A stretch of 34,776 nucleotides of DNA, taken from assembly GCA_023428425.1 (NCBI GenBank), contig JAEYYP010000070.1, positions 1-34,776 of the forward strand. Reading direction: 5' to 3'. The notes under the pieces were generated by a model. The model worked only from the letters and a program-made list of their open reading frames with translations. It had not been told where the DNA came from and did no database searches. The position numbers were made by a program, and so were the translations under genes. This DNA comes from Pseudomonadota bacterium (GTDB lineage: Bacteria > Pseudomonadota > Alphaproteobacteria > Rhizobiales > Devosiaceae). Below, piece after piece: positions 15,118-22,609 of the stretch; within the stretch, counting starts at the first letter, position 1; each line of letters begins with the position of its first letter.

Positions 15118-15647
15118 AGTCGCCCGGCGCCGATACCGACTATGCCGAGGAGAAGCTTGTTCGCGGGCAGTTCGCCGGCTGGAAACTCGACGTCGCACAC
15201 GCCTTGGCGACAGATCCCGAGCTGAAGGCGAGCGACATTCGAGTCGGCGTCGCGATGCTCCGGTTTCTGAACGCTGGCACCCTCACACTGTATCCGTCGC
15301 AAGAGCGGCTCGCGAAGCTGACCCACATGTCGATCAACAACCTGGTGAGCTGCCTCAACCGACTGAAGCTAGCCGGGTGGATCAAGTGGGCGCGCGGGAA
15401 CCGGCAGTTGGCGAACGTCTACAGTTTCGAGCCCAATCACATCGCCGAGCAGATCGCACGCGTGAAGAAGGATGAGCAGGCTCACAAAGCCAACAGGAAG
15501 CGTCGCCGGCCCACTTCTGACCCCCAGCCCACTGTGGGTCAGAAACAGAAGTCTGACCCCCAGCCCACTGTGGTTCGCGACCCCCAGCCGGCTGGGGGCC
15601 AACACCTTAATGGAACCCCGACCTCCGACCTCGAGGACGTCGCATGA
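15114..15647 (+). CDS. Helix-turn-helix replication-like protein with C-terminal repeats
   Basis: A 177-residue protein whose first 110 residues look like the winged-helix domain of phage and plasmid replication proteins (VAMLRFLNAGTLTLYPSQ, then LAKLTHMSINNLVSCLNRLK). A basic linker follows (about 115-130), then a tail with a repeated peptide SDPQPTV (twice) and a third variant DPQPAGG. The DNA under these repeats carries 22-nt direct repeats and an 18-bp palindrome, recalling lambda O, where the origin lies inside the gene. GTG start, GTGA overlap. Initiator or replisome loader is the best guess. Confidence 0.65.
   Translation: MKSPGADTDYAEEKLVRGQFAGWKLDVAHALATDPELKASDIRVGVAMLRFLNAGTLTLYPSQERLAKLTHMSINNLVSCLNRLKLAGWIKWARGNRQLANVYSFEPNHIAEQIARVKKDEQAHKANRKRRRPTSDPQPTVGQKQKSDPQPTVVRDPQPAGGQHLNGTPTSDLEDVA
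15516..15598 (+). repeat. In-gene repeat cluster, candidate origin
   Basis: Two identical 22-nt units (15516-15537 and 15552-15573, 36 nt apart) and a third partial unit (from 15579) share GACCCCCAGCC. The third opens into the perfect palindrome CCCCCAGCC/GGCTGGGGG (15581-15598). Spacing is a multiple of three, so selection on the protein is an equal explanation. Confidence 0.5.
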
Positions 15648-15958
15648 GCAAAGAACCCGATCTGTTCGACTGGCAGCCGCCGCAGGGCGGCGCAGCAGTG
15701 GTCCCGTTTCCTTTGGGTCGCTGCATAGGTAAGGCGCGTGTAACGGCTTCCGTCGTGTTGCGATGTAAATCGCAGGTGGCGCAGCAGGGCGCGCTTGATC
15801 GCGCCACGCTGGGGTTGGCCCGGAAGCTAAGGGCCGCTGGCATCGAGGCGGCCAAGGTGGCGCAGCAGATCGACGCGTTCGAGCGGATCGTCCGCGCCGA
15901 GATCGATCGACTGCAGCGGGGCGACGGCGGCCGGCGTTCGCCGGGTGGTGCGCTTTGA
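15644..15958 (+). CDS. DUF6074-like small protein
   Basis: A 104-residue protein with the FDWQPPQGGAAVVPFPLGR opening I associate with DUF6074 proteins of rhizobial prophages and islands (function unknown), followed by a GKAR segment and a helical C-terminus (LARKLRAAGIEAAKVAQQID). ATGA overlap with the gene before, and the next gene starts at a TTG overlapping its stop. Confidence 0.6.
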   Translation: MSKEPDLFDWQPPQGGAAVVPFPLGRCIGKARVTASVVLRCKSQVAQQGALDRATLGLARKLRAAGIEAAKVAQQIDAFERIVRAEIDRLQRGDGGRRSPGGAL

Positions 15959-16389
15959 CAACCGCAGTCCAGTCCTTCATCGAAGTCGCGACCTACCTGC
16001 TCGAGGAGCGTCGAATCCGACCGTCGGATCAATCGTTCCTTCTGACGAACCGGACGCGGGCGCGCCAAGCGCCCTCGTCCTTCAGGTTCAGCCACGCACA
16101 GCAGATGTGGTTCGACACCATCGTCGACGATCATCGAGCGGCGATCGAGGCTGCCGGCCTCGACGCCGACCTGGACCTTGAGCCGCACAGCCACACTGCG
16201 CCGACCGTAGTCGTCCGAAAGGACATCGATGGCCAGTGGTGCGTCTACGACGGCAAGGGCAACCAGCTTGGCGCTTATGCGACGAACGCGGCCGCCTGGC
16301 GCGCGGCCGATCGTCTGCAGCACGAACCGATCAACAAGCGTGAGGACACCGCCGACTGGTCCTTCCGCAAATCCGCGGCGGGTGAGTGA
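15955..16389 (+). CDS. Hypothetical protein, early operon
   Basis: A 144-residue soluble protein of unknown function, starting at TTG overlapping the previous stop (TTGA). The C-terminal half (about 80-125: VVVRKDIDGQWCVYDGKGNQ, then AYATNAAAWRAADRL) is a small beta-hairpin plus helix seen in many phage early proteins. Confidence 0.6.
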   Translation: MTTAVQSFIEVATYLLEERRIRPSDQSFLLTNRTRARQAPSSFRFSHAQQMWFDTIVDDHRAAIEAAGLDADLDLEPHSHTAPTVVVRKDIDGQWCVYDGKGNQLGAYATNAAAWRAADRLQHEPINKREDTADWSFRKSAAGE

Positions 16390-16763
16390 TGGGGCGTTCG
16401 AGAATGCCGTTTATCGGCAGCGAGCTCCAGGAGAGCGCAGCAGACCGCCGTCGGCGGCGCCTCACCGCATCCGACCTTCATCGACAATTCATCAAGGCCA
16501 TGGTCGCCGAGAGAGAGCTGATGACGGACTTCACCGCTGCCGATGTCATCGTGCGCGGCGATACCGTGCCGAGTGCTTACTTGCTTCGCGCCACTCTGAG
16601 TGACCTTCGGGTCGACACGCCGCGTCAACTGGGCAAAGTGCTGCAGCGGCTGGAAGGTGCGCCGATCGGCGGGTGGGTGGTAAGGCGGGTTACACGAGAC
16701 GCGGCCGGCACCATCTGGCGGATTGAGGCAGACAGCCGGCCCAATTCCCCACTCCCTCGATAG
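16389..16763 (+). CDS. Hypothetical protein, last gene of early operon
   Basis: A 124-residue basic protein. The helical region and the RQLGKVLQRLEGAPIGGWVV segment look like a winged-helix fold, as in small phage DNA-binding proteins (inference). The start is ATG at 16389 sharing one base with the previous stop; a GTG 3 nt earlier is possible. Confidence 0.55.
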   Translation: MGRSRMPFIGSELQESAADRRRRRLTASDLHRQFIKAMVAERELMTDFTAADVIVRGDTVPSAYLLRATLSDLRVDTPRQLGKVLQRLEGAPIGGWVVRRVTRDAAGTIWRIEADSRPNSPLPR

Positions 16764-16943
16764 CAATATTGTTAAGTGCGATACGAGGCAGTTAGCGGTA
16801 CCGATGTCTCCAGACCGAAGGGGCTCCCGGTTTGCTTCCGGGATTGGCACTCGCCCTTCAGGCGTTCCTAGCGCACGTTCCCGGGAAGACTGTCGAGCCA
16901 CACGCGGTGGCACGATCCTCGAACTCAGGGAGGTCAAACCCGA

Positions 16944-17303
16944 ATGTTCGCTGAAAAGCGCATCCTCGTTGTCGAAGACGAGCCCATGATCGCTCTCGAC
17001 ATGGAACAGACCCTTAGCCAGCTTGGTCACGTGGATACGGCCGAAACCATTGCTGAAGCGGTGGGCGCCATCACAGAGGCGAAGGTTGATCTCGTGGTGA
17101 TGGACTTTCAGCTGAGGGACGGGATTGCCTATCCCCTCGCCGTCGAACTCTCGAACCGGAAGATCCCGTTCGTGATCTGCTCCGGTTCGCCTGGCTTAGA
17201 GGAGTTTGGCCAGGTGTTCCGGGATGCTCCGCTCGTCCCAAAGCCCTACACCACCGACTGCTTGCTGGCAGCTGTCAGGAAAGCTGCCGTCCACTCTAGG
17301 TGA
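16944..17303 (+). CDS. Single-domain response regulator
   Basis: A 119-residue lone receiver domain with all catalytic residues: E11/D12, phosphoacceptor D54 in VVMDFQL, S80 and K100 in VPKPY. It resembles the alphaproteobacterial FAT GUY receivers, but the PFATGY stretch reads PFVICSGS. No output domain and no kinase is encoded nearby in the element. A strong GGGAGG lies 10 nt before the ATG. It may intercept host phosphosignalling, for example to sense host stress (inference). Confidence 0.85.
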   Translation: MFAEKRILVVEDEPMIALDMEQTLSQLGHVDTAETIAEAVGAITEAKVDLVVMDFQLRDGIAYPLAVELSNRKIPFVICSGSPGLEEFGQVFRDAPLVPKPYTTDCLLAAVRKAAVHSR

Positions 17304-17328
17304 CCAAAACGGCAGAGCTTGCGTACCT

Positions 17329-17414
17329 CACTTACATGCCGATCGGCCCGCGCAAGATACTGATCTAGCAAGAAAGTTTCTCCAGTGAGAGATGTAAGTG
17401 GGCCCCACTTACAT
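17329..17414. promoter_or_regulatory. CACTTACAT repeat cluster before late-type genes
   Basis: CACTTACAT occurs at 17329-17337 and again as both arms of a perfect 11-bp inverted repeat with a 1-nt centre (17392-17402 and 17404-17414, arm ATGTAAGTGGG). AGAAA-G-TTTCT (17371-17381) lies between. The cluster is in a 160-nt gap and 50 nt before the next start, so it is probably an operator or activator site. Confidence 0.6.
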
Positions 17415-17463
17415 CGACCCCATAGCGCCCCTCTGTCGTGAGAGCGTAGGCCTTCGGTCATAA

Positions 17464-18375
17464 ATGACCGAGGTTTCGATGCGACTTTCCGCCGTCACCA
17501 AGATTCTCACTGGCCAGCCGCTTCCGACCACTCCGGCCGGCGACAGCCTCGACGAACGCATCGCCGAGTGTTTCGTCGGCGAGCCGCCCGCGTCCTCGAT
17601 CATCCGAAAGCTGATTGAGGACGTGAAGGCGGCCAACGCCACCGCCACCGATGAACTGGCCGCCGCAAAGGCCAAGGCTCTCGACCTCACCGCCTCGCCG
17701 CAGGAGATCGCCGAAGCCCGGCGCATAATCGACGACGCCGGCTGGCGCCAGGCTCGCACCGAGATCGCTGGCAAGCGTCTCGCCGAAGTCCTCGAGCGCG
17801 TGCAGCGAGCGGAACAGGATGCGGAGCGGGACGCTCGGCGCCTCGATGTCATCCAGCGCCGCGACGCAATGGCGACCGAACTGCGCGATCGTTATCCTGG
17901 CCTGGTCAACGACCTGATGGACTTGCTGCTGCGCATGCAAGCGGTCGATGCTGAGGCCCGCAGCTTCGGACTGCCCACCTCCGAGGATCTGGCGCGCCCG
18001 GGTGCGGTCCCCGGTGGCACGCCGGCCACTCCGCTCAGCATGTGCCGCCTGATCGATTTCGAGCGCCAATGGCACGCCCATGTGTGGGTCGATGGAAGGC
18101 ATATCAGGAACATCGGCGGCGATCCTGCACCAGCGCCTGCGGCTGCGCCGACCGCGCCGGCGACACAAACGGTGCCGACCAGCCTGGTGACGCTGACCAA
18201 CCCGACGAACGGCCAGCGCATGACCTACTTCGACTACGCCAACGCCTCGCACTTCATCCAGCCGCGCGAAACCCTGCACGGCGTCCGCGTGCTCGACACT
18301 CAACTGCCGACGCTCCGGGAGTACCTCTCCGTCGAGGTGATCGGCGCCGGCGAGCCGGTGCAGAGGCCGGCATGA
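17464..18375 (+). CDS. Hypothetical protein with coiled coil
   Basis: A 303-residue protein I do not recognise. Residues 45-140 are rich in Ala/Glu/Arg heptads and should form a long coiled coil (for example LAEVLERVQRAEQDAERDAR). An Ala/Pro linker (about 220-240) leads to a compact C-terminal domain with NPTNGQRMTYFDYANASHF. The layout is compatible with a virion or scaffold-like protein, but nothing proves it. It is the first gene of the block that contains terminase small subunit. Confidence 0.6.
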   Translation: MTEVSMRLSAVTKILTGQPLPTTPAGDSLDERIAECFVGEPPASSIIRKLIEDVKAANATATDELAAAKAKALDLTASPQEIAEARRIIDDAGWRQARTEIAGKRLAEVLERVQRAEQDAERDARRLDVIQRRDAMATELRDRYPGLVNDLMDLLLRMQAVDAEARSFGLPTSEDLARPGAVPGGTPATPLSMCRLIDFERQWHAHVWVDGRHIRNIGGDPAPAPAAAPTAPATQTVPTSLVTLTNPTNGQRMTYFDYANASHFIQPRETLHGVRVLDTQLPTLREYLSVEVIGAGEPVQRPA

Positions 18376-18420
18376 CTTCGACGCGCAGCTTTTCAGGGGT
18401 TGCACCTCGCGTCGATCGGC

Positions 18421-18446
18421 AGGGAGGCGCTGAGAGGCGCCTCCCT
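18421..18446 (+). promoter_or_regulatory. Intergenic hairpin
   Basis: A perfect 10-bp stem AGGGAGGCGC/GCGCCTCCCT with a 6-nt loop lies between two same-strand genes. No U tract follows, so processing or attenuation is more likely than termination. Confidence 0.4.
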
Positions 18447-18466
18447 CTACCCACAGAAGGCCGGCA

Positions 18467-18889
18467 ATGACCTGCGACTGCCCCGGCAACGTTTGCACCT
18501 GCACCGGCGCGCCGAAGCTCAAGGACGGCGCAACCTTCACCATTCCAGTCATGCTCAAGGACAACGCAATGCCGAGCGACACCAAACCTCAGCCGACGGC
18601 GGACGCTCTGCCCACGGCAACAATGACCTTGGACGAGGCGATGGCCCTACCGCGCTACGCCGGCATGTGGCCTTCGCAGCGGCAGCAATACGCCGCGCGA
18701 GACCTGGCAATGGCCAAGGCGGGTAAGCTCGCCGATCCGGCGTACCAACAGGGTGTCCGCGACGCCTATGCCGAACGCATGGAGAACGCATGGAAGGGCG
18801 ACAACGACAACCGGCCCGCGCCGGTGACGGATGCCGCGACCGCCCACCAGCAGCTTCGCAGCGACCTCTCCGAGGCGTGGAAGCACTGA
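18467..18889 (+). CDS. Hypothetical protein with N-terminal cysteine cluster
   Basis: A 140-residue protein that begins MTCDCPGNVCTCTG, four cysteines in 12 residues that could bind metal. The middle is disordered (Pro/Thr-rich), then a helical part (MALPRYAGMWPSQRQQYAAR) and an acidic tail. AAGG lies before the ATG. It ends 4 nt before the terminase small subunit gene. Function unknown. Confidence 0.6.
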   Translation: MTCDCPGNVCTCTGAPKLKDGATFTIPVMLKDNAMPSDTKPQPTADALPTATMTLDEAMALPRYAGMWPSQRQQYAARDLAMAKAGKLADPAYQQGVRDAYAERMENAWKGDNDNRPAPVTDAATAHQQLRSDLSEAWKH

Positions 18890-18893
18890 CGCA

Positions 18894-19379
18894 ATGCCGA
18901 CGCTGTCCAACCAGCGGCACGAGGCCTTTGCGCAGCTGCGCGCGCAGGGCAAGACGGCCGACGAAGCGTACCGCATGGCTGGCTTTCGGCAGCATCGCGG
19001 CAACGCATCTCGGCTGAGCACAAATGAGAACATTCTGAGCAGGGTGGCAGAGCTTCAGGCGCCGGCGGTCAAGAAGGTCGAAGCGTCCGTTCAGGGCCTC
19101 GCCGCCGAGCTTGAGCAGGCCAGGGTGATCGCTATCGCCGACAGACAGCCGAGCGCCGCGGTGCAGGCCACCATGGGCAAGGCCAAGCTGTTCGGCCTCG
19201 GCAAAGAGACGCGGCGTATCGAAGGGGCCCTTCAGGTGACGACGTTCAATCCCGACGATCTGGCAAAGCTGTCCGACGAGGAGCTTCAGCAGCTCGAGGA
19301 GGCGATCCTGACGCTGCAGCGGCTCGGCGTCTACCCGGCCGACAACGACAACGAGACAGGGGAAGGGGACGCGGCGTGA
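18894..19379 (+). CDS. Phage terminase small subunit
   Basis: A 161-residue DNA-recognition subunit of a packaging motor. The N-terminal helix-turn-helix pattern LSNQRHEAFAQLRAQGKTAD, then EAYRMAGFRQHRGNASRL and NENILSRVAELQ, is typical of this family. Central helices and the C-terminal LAKLSDEELQQLEEAI match rhizobial-phage homologues. It selects phage DNA and hands it to the large subunit, which is not encoded here. Its stop overlaps a GTG that opens a 32-codon reading frame. TerS without TerL is a hallmark of phage-inducible islands, which use it to redirect a helper's packaging. Confidence 0.82.
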   Translation: MPTLSNQRHEAFAQLRAQGKTADEAYRMAGFRQHRGNASRLSTNENILSRVAELQAPAVKKVEASVQGLAAELEQARVIAIADRQPSAAVQATMGKAKLFGLGKETRRIEGALQVTTFNPDDLAKLSDEELQQLEEAILTLQRLGVYPADNDNETGEGDAA

Positions 19380-19474
19380 CCTGGATGGAGCTGTGCGGCC
19401 TATTGGCCCGCGCCGACGCCGCCGAGCGCTCGCATCTGGTGCCGCACTTCCTGCGGTTCGCGAGGGCATGGTGA
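19376..19474 (+). CDS. 32-residue micro-ORF, possible terL remnant
   Basis: GTG start overlapping the terS stop (GTGA), ending at 19474. The peptide (MTWMELCGLLARADAAERSH, then LVPHFLRFARAW) occupies the normal terL position. It could be the truncated N-terminus of a large terminase or a small gene in its own right. Confidence 0.4.
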   Translation: MTWMELCGLLARADAAERSHLVPHFLRFARAW

Positions 19475-19521
19475 TGGCGATAACCGAGATTATCGAAAGC
19501 ACTTCGAGGCACGCACCATGA
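19474..19521 (+). CDS. 15-residue micro-ORF before the tape measure gene
   Basis: ATG overlaps the previous stop (TGATG) and the stop overlaps the tape measure ATG (ATGA). The peptide is MAITEIIESTSRHAP. It may serve only to couple translation. Confidence 0.3.
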   Translation: MAITEIIESTSRHAP

Positions 19522-21245
19522 CCGTGGCAACCCTTGGCCTCGCCGTCGAATCGTCGGACGTCCGGTCGGCCTCGCCGGAGCTGGATCGGCTCACTGCGGC
19601 AGCCGGACGCGCCGAGGCGGCGGCGACCGCCCTCACCAGTGCCACGAACCGTGAGGCAGCCGCGCAGCAGGTCGCAACCGGTGCGGCGCGGATGCACGCC
19701 GCCGCGCTGCAAGCGGAGGCGCAGGCGGCACGCCTCGCGGCTTCTCAGCGCACCAATCTAGTCTTCCAGCTGCAGGACATCGGTGTCTCACTGGCGAGCG
19801 GCATGAACCCGCTCATGGTGCTCGCTCAACAGGGCAGCCAGATCAGCACGATCTATGGGCCAGGCGGGCTCGGGAAGGCGCTGCAGGAGACCGGCAACAT
19901 CGCCGTGGGCATCGCGACCAAGTTCTGGCCAGTCGCTGCGGTAGTCGGCGGCGTCTCCGCTGCGATCGCCGGTATGACTGCCGAGATCAACAAGACCAGC
20001 GACGTGACGGTGACCTTCGGTGACACTGCGCTCGCGACTTGGCAGGTGATCAGCCAAGGCATCTACGACTACGTGCAGCCGGGGCTCGAAATGATCCTCG
20101 GGTGGGCTTCTGGCCTGTGGGAGAACATCCGGCCGGGTGTTGTCGCGGCGGGCAACGGTCTCATCGCCTGGATGCGCAGCGCCGTCGACTGGATGACGTT
20201 CGAGATCAACTCTATCCCCGACGTTCTCACTGTCGCTGCGCAGAGCGGGGCGAACGGCTTCATAGCCGGCATCGAGTGGATGGTGCAGCAGGCCCTTGCC
20301 GGCTTCAACAGCATCATCAGCGGCGCCAACGACCTGCTGAAGTTCTTCGGTGCCGACTACATGGCCAAGGCCTTCGGCTGGGGCACCGGACAATTCGAAA
20401 TGGTCGACCCGGCCAAGTTCAAGCTGGGGCGCGCCGATATCGGCGGCGCCGCGGCGGCCGACCGCCTGACGACCGGCTTCGGCGACGTCACGGACCGAAT
20501 GAAGGGCTATGCCCAAGACGATGTGCTCGGCGATCTGTTCGGCGCCATCAGCGGGAAGGCTCAGGAGAACGCCCGGGCGCGTGAGCTAGCCGAGATCGGG
20601 GAAGGCGCCACCAAGGCCGCCGAGGGACTGAAGGCCGCGAACGATAATGGCCAGGCGTTCAAGCAGATGCTGACGGACGTCGCCCCGCTCCTCCAGGGCG
20701 CGAACGATCCACTCACTGAGCTGCAGGCAAACATGGACAAGCTGGGGGCGCTGCTCGCCGCCGGCGAGATCAGTTGGGAGCAGTACGGCCGGGCCGCGGA
20801 GCGGGCCAACGCCATCGCTGCAGCCGGCGTGCTGGACTCGGTGAGCCAGATCACCGGCGTGCTCGCCGGTGCGTTCAAGGAGAACCAGGCTCTGCAGGCC
20901 GCCAACGTGGTGGTGGATACCGCGGCCGGCGTGATGAAGGCCTACAGCCAAGGCGGCATGTTCGCCACGCCCATGGCGCTGGCCATCGCTGCGGCCGGCG
21001 CCGTGCAGCTAGGCAGCATCCTCAGCGCCAAGCCTGGCTCGGCGAGCGTTGCCACCCCAAGCGCCTCAGCCGCAGCTGCGGCGGCACCACCAAGCGCCGC
21101 GCCAGGCCAAGGCCTCTCCCTGACGATCGTCGGCACGCCGGACAGCATGGTCCGCGCCGGGTCGATCGCCGAGCTGATCGAGCGCATCAACGAGTACTAC
21201 AGCATAAACGGCCAGCAACTGGCCGTTACCTACAAGCAGGCGTGA
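19518..21245 (+). CDS. Phage tail tape measure protein
   Basis: A 575-residue tail-length protein. The N-terminal coiled coil (about 15-80) leads to the family block VFQLQDIGVSLASGMNPLMV, then LAQQGSQISTIYG (about 83-115). A hydrophobic stretch follows (about 130-155), then long amphipathic helices and a C-terminal Ala/Pro segment. Length suits a short siphovirus tail. It follows terS almost directly, without head, portal or tail-tube genes, and lies upstream of the chaperone-like genes instead of downstream. The ATG at 19518 overlaps the preceding micro-ORF; GAGG lies 10 nt upstream. Confidence 0.85.
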   Translation: MTVATLGLAVESSDVRSASPELDRLTAAAGRAEAAATALTSATNREAAAQQVATGAARMHAAALQAEAQAARLAASQRTNLVFQLQDIGVSLASGMNPLMVLAQQGSQISTIYGPGGLGKALQETGNIAVGIATKFWPVAAVVGGVSAAIAGMTAEINKTSDVTVTFGDTALATWQVISQGIYDYVQPGLEMILGWASGLWENIRPGVVAAGNGLIAWMRSAVDWMTFEINSIPDVLTVAAQSGANGFIAGIEWMVQQALAGFNSIISGANDLLKFFGADYMAKAFGWGTGQFEMVDPAKFKLGRADIGGAAAADRLTTGFGDVTDRMKGYAQDDVLGDLFGAISGKAQENARARELAEIGEGATKAAEGLKAANDNGQAFKQMLTDVAPLLQGANDPLTELQANMDKLGALLAAGEISWEQYGRAAERANAIAAAGVLDSVSQITGVLAGAFKENQALQAANVVVDTAAGVMKAYSQGGMFATPMALAIAAAGAVQLGSILSAKPGSASVATPSASAAAAAAPPSAAPGQGLSLTIVGTPDSMVRAGSIAELIERINEYYSINGQQLAVTYKQA

Positions 21246-21248
21246 CGG

Positions 21249-21581
21249 ATGACCCCCGACCAGCAGGTGTTAAATGCCAACCAGGAGGCGCTCGCCAACG
21301 CCATCAAGAGTGTGGCGTTCGCCAACGCCCTGACCTGGCACGCGGTCGCCCAGATGCTCGAGGCGAAGGGCGTCTGCTCCCGCGAGCAATTCGCGGACGT
21401 CGCCGCCAAGATATCGAGCGTCCTGGCGACCTCAGGCGAAGGCTCGGCGCTCGGATCGCAGATGCTCATCATGGTCCACGACCAGCTCAAGGGCATCAAC
21501 CCGCCGGCATCGGCGCCGGCATGGACGCCATCAGTCGTGCCCGGCGGGCGCGACACAACTGCAGAGGAAACCAGCGAATGA
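21249..21581 (+). CDS. Hypothetical protein in tail block
   Basis: A 110-residue helical protein of unknown function, 3 nt after the tape measure gene and overlapping the next gene by ATGA. The N-terminal 80 residues are a likely helical bundle; the tail is Pro-rich and disordered. Position suggests a tail-associated role. Confidence 0.6.
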   Translation: MTPDQQVLNANQEALANAIKSVAFANALTWHAVAQMLEAKGVCSREQFADVAAKISSVLATSGEGSALGSQMLIMVHDQLKGINPPASAPAWTPSVVPGGRDTTAEETSE

Positions 21582-21925
21582 CCACCATCGGTGCCGGCGA
21601 CGTCAACCTCATGCTCGACGGCGAGCAAGTCACCCTGCGGCCGACTCTACGCGCCGCGCAGACCATATCTCGCCAATCGGGCGGGATCGTTGCGGCGATG
21701 CAGGCCGTCGGCCGCTTCGACTTCGATACGGTCACCCAGGTGATCGCCTTGGGCCTGAACAAGGTGAAACCAGGCGACCTCCCGGAGGTAGCCGAGAAGG
21801 TCTACCGGACCGGCCTTACGGACGTCGTGCCGGCCGTGACGAGCTACCTGACCAGCCTCGCCAACGGGGGGCGCCCGGCGGCGACCAGCGAAAACGAAAA
21901 CCCTCAGACAGCACCAAGCGCATAG
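21578..21925 (+). CDS. GTA-gp10-like tail protein
   Basis: A 115-residue protein resembling the gene-transfer-agent gp10 family of small tail proteins or chaperones: the VNLMLDGEQVTLRPTLRAAQ opening, then helices with FDTVTQVIALGLNKV. In GTA-like tails this gene normally precedes the tape measure gene; here it follows. ATGA overlap with the gene before. The C-terminus is disordered and acidic. Confidence 0.6.
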   Translation: MTTIGAGDVNLMLDGEQVTLRPTLRAAQTISRQSGGIVAAMQAVGRFDFDTVTQVIALGLNKVKPGDLPEVAEKVYRTGLTDVVPAVTSYLTSLANGGRPAATSENENPQTAPSA

Positions 21926-21927
21926 GC

Positions 21928-22152
21928 TTGGTGGAGTTCTACGACGAGCTGGCTGAGGTTGCTCTCGGCTGGCTCGGGTGGACTGAGAAGCACGCGCTGC
22001 GGACCGACGTCAACGCGATCATCGTGGCGCACCGTGGTCGGGTGGCGATGCTCAAAGCCACTTTCGGCGGCGGCGACGAGCAGCCGCAGTCCGGGCACCA
22101 CCTGTCGGCGCAGACCATGAGTCCTGCGTTGTTCGATGCCATATTCGGGTAG
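21928..22152 (+). CDS. Small protein, possible tail assembly chaperone
   Basis: A 74-residue protein (TTG at 21928; GTG at 21931 possible) starting 2 nt after the gp10-like gene. The LGWLGWTEKHALRTDVN segment resembles the short tail assembly chaperones that follow gp10 in GTA-like clusters. The match is weak. Confidence 0.5.
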   Translation: MVEFYDELAEVALGWLGWTEKHALRTDVNAIIVAHRGRVAMLKATFGGGDEQPQSGHHLSAQTMSPALFDAIFG

Positions 22153-22164
22153 GATCGTTTTCGA

Positions 22165-22572
22165 ATGCTGAACGAAGATGCCTTCAACTCCGGCCACTCG
22201 ATCGATCAGGGAAACGATCCCTCCGCCGAGCGTATCGGAGCCCCGCTGTTCGCGGCTCAATGGCCCAACGGCCGCGCCTTCTGGATCGGCGTTTATGCAG
22301 GGCAGGGCCTCACCAGCCCGGCGATATGCGCCCGGCTCGGCGAGGGTGTACAGCCTAGCACCGTGTCGGGGATGCTAAGCCAGTGGGGCTACAAGCTGCC
22401 GCCTGGCCTGCCGCGGAGCTTTGGCCCCGTCACGCTGCACCTGTGCGCGAAGGACCGGACCCGCCTCGACGCCGAGGCCCGATCTCGCGGCCTCGACATG
22501 CCGGCGCTGTGCGAGCGGCTGTTGAGCATCGCGGCCCGCGATCATCTGTTCGCAGCGGTGCTCGACGGCTAG
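22165..22572 (+). CDS. DNA-binding-like protein (GcrA-like plus RHH-like halves)
   Basis: A 135-residue protein. The first half (FWIGVYAGQGLTSPAICARL, then PSTVSGMLSQWGYKLP) looks like the GcrA-type helix-turn-helix. The second half (KDRTRLDAEARSRGLDMPAL, then CERLLSIAARD) looks like a ribbon-helix-helix. A regulator is likely. It is the last rightward gene of this block and converges on the outer-membrane protein gene. Confidence 0.55.
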   Translation: MLNEDAFNSGHSIDQGNDPSAERIGAPLFAAQWPNGRAFWIGVYAGQGLTSPAICARLGEGVQPSTVSGMLSQWGYKLPPGLPRSFGPVTLHLCAKDRTRLDAEARSRGLDMPALCERLLSIAARDHLFAAVLDG

Positions 22573-22609
22573 ACCATTGACCGCTGCGCCCCCAGGCAGC
22601 TTCCAGCCC

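Noticed and set aside
18555..19712. Minus-strand 385-codon frame over the terS region
   Set aside because: Shadow of the plus-strand coding block; no start signal and no recognisable domain.
21900..21935. Programmed frameshift joining the gp10-like and chaperone-like genes, as in G/GT tail chaperones
   Set aside because: No slippery heptamer was found near the first stop; a separate TTG or GTG start 2-5 nt later explains the second frame.
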